Assembly (NCBI RefSeq): GCF_014529535.1
Contig: NW_023503941.1
Location: forward strand, 902,645-966,644
Reading direction: 5' to 3'
DNA from: Bradysia coprophila
Lineage: Eukaryota > Arthropoda > Insecta > Diptera > Sciaridae
DNA: 64,000 nt
In this document: piece by piece, positions 58,746 through 64,000 of the stretch
Layout: each line of letters opens with the position of its first letter
Numbering within the stretch: the stretch's first letter is position 1
Notes under the pieces: model-generated
The model's input: the letters and a program-made list of their open reading frames with translations, nothing else
What the model was told of the DNA's origin: nothing
The model's database searches: none
Made by a program: the position numbers and the translations under genes

Positions 58746-59804
58746 ATCAGTCAAAAACACTCAAAAGAGTAAAAGTGACGCAAGTCCCTGTGCATACTTC
58801 CAAAACAACTGATATCGCTGGAGGTGACGCATTCTGCGCTTGTACGCAAAAACTGTAACAGCAAAAATTTGGCCAAAGAAATTCTAGAAACAAAATTTTA
58901 CCAAAAAAATTTTGCGTCACAAAGTGGCAGATGGTTCGGACGTATTAGGACATATTCTTGCCTATTTAAAAAAAATTCTTAAAAGTACTTTCCTCAACAT
59001 CTGAATTAGTAGATTGAAAAAATTTGAAAAATTTGAAAAATTTGACAAATTTAAAAAAATTTAAAAAATTTAAAAAATTTAAAAAATTTGAAAAATTTTG
59101 AAAAATTTAAAAAAAAATTTGAAAATTTTGAAAATTTAAAAAAAAAATTAAAAATTTGAAAAATTTAAAAAATTTTGAAAAATTTAAAAAAATTTGAAAA
59201 ATTTAAAAAATTTTGAAATATTTAAAAAATTCTAAATTTAGGGAAAAAAATTGAGGCGAGCAGAGCTTACCAAAAGCGAACAAATTTGTTCTACTATACC
59301 CATCCACACACACACACTTAAAGATGTTCTTATATGGGCCTTATATGGGAACTTCGAGGAGCCCTAGCTCCGAAACGAGGCCGGTTCCCCCCAAATTTTT
59401 TTCGACTTGAATCTACTCCCAAAATTTCAACAAAATCTAAAGAAGACTTTAGAAGATAGGAAACACGGACGGACGGACGGACGGACGGACGGACTAACAA
59501 AGTAACGTAGGATTTTTTCATTTCGTTTAAAGTACTGAAATTGACCAAAATGTATGGAAATGGGGCTTCTTGGAAGATTTTTTGCGTGGCCAAATTTTAA
59601 GCTGCAAGAACGTGTGATAGCTCGTTGAACTCGTACGGACGCCTAGTTTTTTTTAATGGTAATTTGGAGTCATTTGTATTTGAATTGTAGAACTTCAATA
59701 TTTGCTGTATATATGGTTCTGCAGTCACCGACAAAATTTTTTTTTTAATTTTTCTAGTAATAGGACTTGCGTCACGGGCGCTATGCTAACGCGCGCCCAT
59801 GATA
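58746..59804 (+). mobile_element. Family B element, copy 5 (half palindrome lost)
   Basis: Starts TATCAGTCAAAAACAC and ends GCGCCCATGATA, but the palindrome is missing its second arm: sequence jumps from CCTCAACATCTG to GAATTAGTAGATTG at about 59003. (GGAC)n has expanded to six units near 59468. Confidence 0.85.
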
Positions 59805-59984
59805 TTGTTGTCTTGCAAGCCATTACATGCTACAGGCGTCAAAAGAGGTGCTTACATACATGGAGAATTATGAAAATTAGAGTTGACGTGTGAATTTTGA
59901 TGAATTGAGGCGAAGCCGAGGGAAATAATCACACGAAAACGAGATTTGTCATTTTTATCCCAAGTTATGTTATAGATTTTATTT

Positions 59985-60105
59985 GCGTAATTGTTTGGAG
60001 ATTTTTATTTTGCCACGAGAGACTATAGTCCTAGCTCGCCTTCGGCTCTGGCTGCAAACCTTCCTCTCGTCAAAATAAAAATCTCCAAATAAGGACATAA
60101 TGTAC
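59985..60105. repeat. Hairpin with CGCCTTCGGC apex
   Basis: TTGGAGATTTTTATTTTG-CCACGAGAG and CTCTCGTCAAAATAAAAATC pair around CTCGCCTTCGGCTCTGG. Confidence 0.65.
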
Positions 60106-62829
60106 TATAACATGTTGAGACTGTCCGTCGAAAGTAGTGCGTGAAACATGAAAAGTACAACAATTTACTGGCGAGGAGACTTCTCTTTTGCCATAATAAT
60201 AGTATAATAAAGTATAAGTTATTTACACATTTTCCGCAAAATATTTATTTATTTTTAATGAAAATAATGATAATTTCTCCACGTTTCACCCACACATGAA
60301 CGATGTAACACGCGAAAAAATTCACAAAGGTATGACGTTCACATTTATACAATTTATGTTATAGATATACTGCCATATTATTCACTTGACTATATGGATA
60401 GATGTGTGTGTAAGAAATGTATTCCTAATAATGTGTCTACTGAAAACCGAGCAAATCTTTAAACTCATTTTTTTATTATATAAAATTTTCACAAGGTTGT
60501 TTTATGAAAATCTATTTATGCACACATCTTTTGAGTGACATTAAAGAAAACCAAAAATAACTTCGGGAACAAGAATATTAAGAGGTAGTTACTTATATTC
60601 TCACATTATATTTAATACGTATGTACGGTATGTACATACTACGCAAATATAATATCAACCAGGATGGAAAAAAAGAAGATCAGTACTACATGTTGAGGTG
60701 TGCTATGCATGAGAAGAATAAGGACCAATAATTTCCAATTAAAATTGCATCTACTCAGAATAATATTCTATCACAAATTTATCATTTGCTTTATCATTGT
60801 CGTTCTTTATGGATTGAAACCGCATTCAATTACGTTCCCTAGACCAGATTCGGTATTTATTTATAGAACCACGTACCACCACATTCTCCAAAATCTAGTA
60901 CTTCAAAGTCACTTCAAACTCTGAAGTTCAGAGTATTGACGATTTGCAACAAATATGGTGCGACGCTAAGCGGATAAAGATAATATCGTCACTGAGAAGT
61001 ACAAATTACACATAGAAAGTCGTTGCAACAACCTGGTTGTGGTATAATGTCAACAAAAAGAAATAATTAAATTTTTACTCGACGGATTTTACTCAAATTT
61101 AATGTCAGCGTGTAGCGCATGATCTGAGGGCTCCCGAGCAGTATTTCGTCGACTTATGCCAAAGGGCATTTTTAGGGAATTCGAACCTCGCATTCGCTAA
61201 AAAAAAGTCTTCCTGCAACAACGCTGCAAAAAGTGGATTTTCATATATGTCACTCCTCTTGAACCTGCAAATAAAAATCCTACCCTGCACCAAGTTTAGA
61301 ACTCCTGACACCAAAACCCAATGCTTATCAAGCAATACCTCGCTTCGCTCGTTTGATAACATTAACACTAGTGGCAAAATTTGTTCAGAAATTACTATTG
61401 CGTTAGAGAAATTATTTCAATCGGTCGTATCCTTTTTCCAAACTCGTATTGCGTAGTAAACAGTGAGCCGATTAAAATACTAATTACTGTTCCGGAGTTC
61501 TGAGATCAGGCGCCATACGCTGATATTTGACTAAAATCCGTCGAGTTTAATTTTCTGTTGACACTATACCAACACAAGGTTGCAACGACATTTTGTTTGA
61601 AATAGCGAAGTGACGGTAGAATCGAAAAAGAGAAGGGGAAATTATATTCGACAATTATTTTTTGTGGGACGACCACTGCAAATTTTCCCTTTACAAATAA
61701 TTTAATTGTCTCAACTCTCAACTGTATGAAAATATTGGTAGATGGATTTATTTTTAACGCTCAAACAAAAACTAATAACGTTCGTTTATTACCATCCAGA
61801 AGAGAAGGGACTAGATCATGCCTTAACTATGCTCCTAATGCATGAGAATATCGGGAATTACCCATATACCACTTGATTTGTCACTTTTAATCATTTGAAT
61901 TTTTAGTGAACCACCGCAAGGTGAGCTTGAACATAGTCATACACCTTGAAAAAAATATTTGCGTATGGTAACTCTGCTGTTCATTTTACAACATAGCTGA
62001 ACATTAGTTTTCAGCATATCTGTATATTCTACGTAATTGTTGAATGTTGAACGGAATGACAGTAATATGTACAGCTAAGATGTACTACTGCACTGTTAAG
62101 TTACCAAATGTACTTGTCGCGAATTTGTACAGCAGAGCAGTACATGATTTGTGACAGATCCAAAGTACTATTGAGATGTAAAATGTGCAATATAGCTGAA
62201 CGAATGACAGTTTGAATGTAAGTCGTGGTAGCTGAACGAATGACAGTTTGAATAATTCAAATTGAATGTAGGTCGTGGAAACTTCCATAATATCAAGACT
62301 AAAAACTGCATGACATTTCAATACAATTCTAGATTTATTCGTAATTCATAAATTCAGCGGTGAATAAATGAACTGGAATAATGAAAGATTTTTTTTAGTG
62401 TAATTGACGGTAAAAGCTGTCGTTGTAGATAGCAGATTTTCTGATGCCTCTACTCGCATCTTTTATCCTTCCGGATATCAATTTAAAGCATTTCATATTC
62501 CTTATGCGATGGAATCTTTGATGAAATCACATCAAAAAAATTTATGACTAACTATTTTCAGGGTCGGTAAAATTTCTATTAAAGTACGCTAAATGTAGAA
62601 ACCAGATTTTATGTAAATAAGACGGATTATGTGCAACTGACGTTTTATTAACGCACCGAGTTATACATAAATAACTATTTTCGTAAACAAATTATAGATT
62701 TGCAACGGTTGCGCCGAACAAAATGATCCAAGCACGAACCGACTATTATTCAAACGTAACCTCACTTAAGTTTCGTTAAATGTTTCGTTCATTCATTCAT
62801 GTGTATGAAATTTTTTTAACGTGGATGGC
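60106..62829. other. Gene-poor stretch with a diverged family L foldback
   Basis: About 61030-61570 resembles the 31.8 kb foldback (TTGACTAAAATCCGTCGAG, TAATTACTGTTCCGGAGT, TTCCAAACTCGTATTGCG). Short repeats of AGCTGAACGAATGACAGTTT occur twice near 62200-62250. No gene recognised. Confidence 0.5.
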
Positions 62830-63047
62830 CAACGCACTGCTCCTAGCATGAACACTACTTTGACAAATATCCAATTTGGAGGCTTTTGTGATGACAGCTA
62901 CCGCTTAAGATTGATTGTATTGTGTGTTTTAACTCATACAACGAAAACAAGTCATCTATCTTTATCTTTACGAAAGAAACGCAGTGCCTACTGTGACTTC
63001 ATTAGCCTCCAAATATTTCTTATGTTCATGCTAGGAGCAGTGCGTTG
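62830..63047. mobile_element. Family F MITE with 7-bp target duplication
   Basis: 218 bp, same ends as 48803-49014, flanked by GGATGGC (62823-62829, 63048-63054). Differs from the 48.8 kb copy by a few substitutions and a short CTTTAT(CTTTA) duplication. Confidence 0.9.
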
Positions 63048-63054
63048 GGATGGC

Positions 63055-64000
63055 ATTTCTTGACGTGGATGACATTTCAATCGGCTATGAAGATAATCTA
63101 TATATAAACATAACCTAAGTATTTTTTTGTGTTACTACTGACATTTTCATTCTTAGTAATATTGAGGTTATAGTCTTATGGGCGATAATAAATTATTTTA
63201 GTGGTACTTCTCGCTCAGTGATTTGTGTCCACCACTAAATACGTCGAAAATTAAGCCGACGAAAGTCCTGTTTTCTTGTTGATCAATAAAATAATTGTAA
63301 ATGACGATAAATTCTATTTTGGATATCAACAACTTAATACAATCCGTTTTCTCAAGAGGTAAAAGGCTTTAAAAGTTGTTGTGAGGAATTCTTTTGAAAA
63401 TCCACCTATCCAAATCGGACCCATTTCGTCTATGATTGATATATACATGGTTTTAAATGTTGCCCTTAGATCTCAAAGCAGGCTTCAGATAGTCTCTAGT
63501 CACTTTTGGTTGATAGTGGCTGACCTTAGAAGGTCGAAAAAGGATGTTTTTCGGACTCATTTTACGGCTGCTAAATGTGCGCTCGTTGGAAAGCTGAAGT
63601 CAAGTACTTTCAGGGCATGCCTAGTTTGGACTAAGTTAGGACAATCACTTTCAATAAATGAAAACTACTAATTGAAAAAACACATTTTTCGAAAAAAAAA
63701 AAACAAAGTTTCCATGGTTCTGGATAAATAGAGTAGGGTAATTTTTGTTAAGAATAGAAGCCACTCCATTGGTGGAATTTGTGTCATGTACAGGTACAAA
63801 TTTAGGATTAATTTTAACGAAATCTACTAAAAAAAATAAAAAAAATTTCTAGTATTTCTCAATTATTTTCGATATTTTGACATTTTACATTACAGCACAA
63901 CAGTATAAGAATATGAGAACTTTTGAAGTTCAATTTCACAATACTGCTCAGCTGAACATTAATGTTCAGAAAAACAGTACTATGGAGACGTACGATATTA
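63055..64000. other. Unrecognised end of window
   Basis: AGGAATTCTTTTGAAAAT and CCAAATCGGAC near 63385 recall the foldback arms in aminoacylase intron 5 (10855, 11620), so the 96-codon frame at 63381-63671 is probably transposon-derived. No gene seen. Confidence 0.4.

Noticed and set aside
63381..63671. 96-codon frame near the window end
   Set aside because: Its beginning matches foldback arm sequence seen in aminoacylase intron 5; likely transposon-derived.

Overview
The window looks like AT-rich nuclear DNA of an insect, most likely a fly (Diptera). Genes have many short GT-AG introns (about 55-140 bp). The gene set includes a pickpocket-type DEG/ENaC channel, a brachyurin-like digestive protease and an insect-type neutral lipase. 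The space between and inside genes is packed with DNA-transposon debris. The dipteran placement is inference from gene structure and families; no species marker is present.

Layout. 198-6441 (+): 3' part of a pickpocket-family sodium channel. 7671-12921 (+): membrane-anchored aminoacylase-1 (M20). 15081-24867 (+): CCDC93, with one 7.5 kb intron. 30415 to about 31559 (+): small RNF212/Zip3-like RING protein. 41144-42161 (+) and 42282-43727 (-): a serine protease and a lipase, tail to tail. 47529-55572 (+): DNAI7/CASC1, an axonemal dynein accessory protein, in 17 coding exons. 12.9-15.1, 24.9-30.4, 31.6-41.1, 43.7-47.5 and 55.6-64 kb hold no confident gene and are mainly foldback/MITE families, tandem repeats and unrecognised sequence. 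I rebuilt the exon models by hand from splice signals, phase continuity and family motifs. Five of the six end with total lengths divisible by three and read through without stops; the RING gene is uncertain at its 3' end.

Repeat families (labels are mine). A: begins GCCCCGTACGAAGTAC (copies near 1.46, 27.7 and 47.9 kb). B: foldback plus A/T-rich tandem repeat, beginning TATCAGTC (8.06, 25.5, 50.3, 55.7, 58.7 kb). C: arrays of ACGATANTATCGT (16.7, 39.4 kb, and a short copy at 9.3 kb). F: ends CAACGCACTGC with 7-bp target duplications (10.7, 48.8, 62.8 kb). I: foldback with GACGCAGA arms (26.9, 36.7 kb). J: long-armed foldbacks (21.8, 43.96 kb). Two hAT elements, two TA-flanked elements, one TAA-flanked and two TTAA-flanked elements can also be delimited.

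The genes do not form a pathway. CCDC93 (endosomal recycling), DNAI7 (cilia/sperm flagella), the RING protein (meiotic crossover family) and the channel are unrelated housekeeping or tissue-specific functions; only the protease/lipase pair suggests shared (gut) use. The most striking observation is in the channel gene: one 3.5 kb intron consists exactly of a hAT element plus one copy of its 8-bp target duplication, and the duplication supplies the splice sites. This looks like a de novo intron made by a transposon. Second are the two arrays of 13-bp CGATA palindromes whose central base is free, which resemble clustered binding sites.
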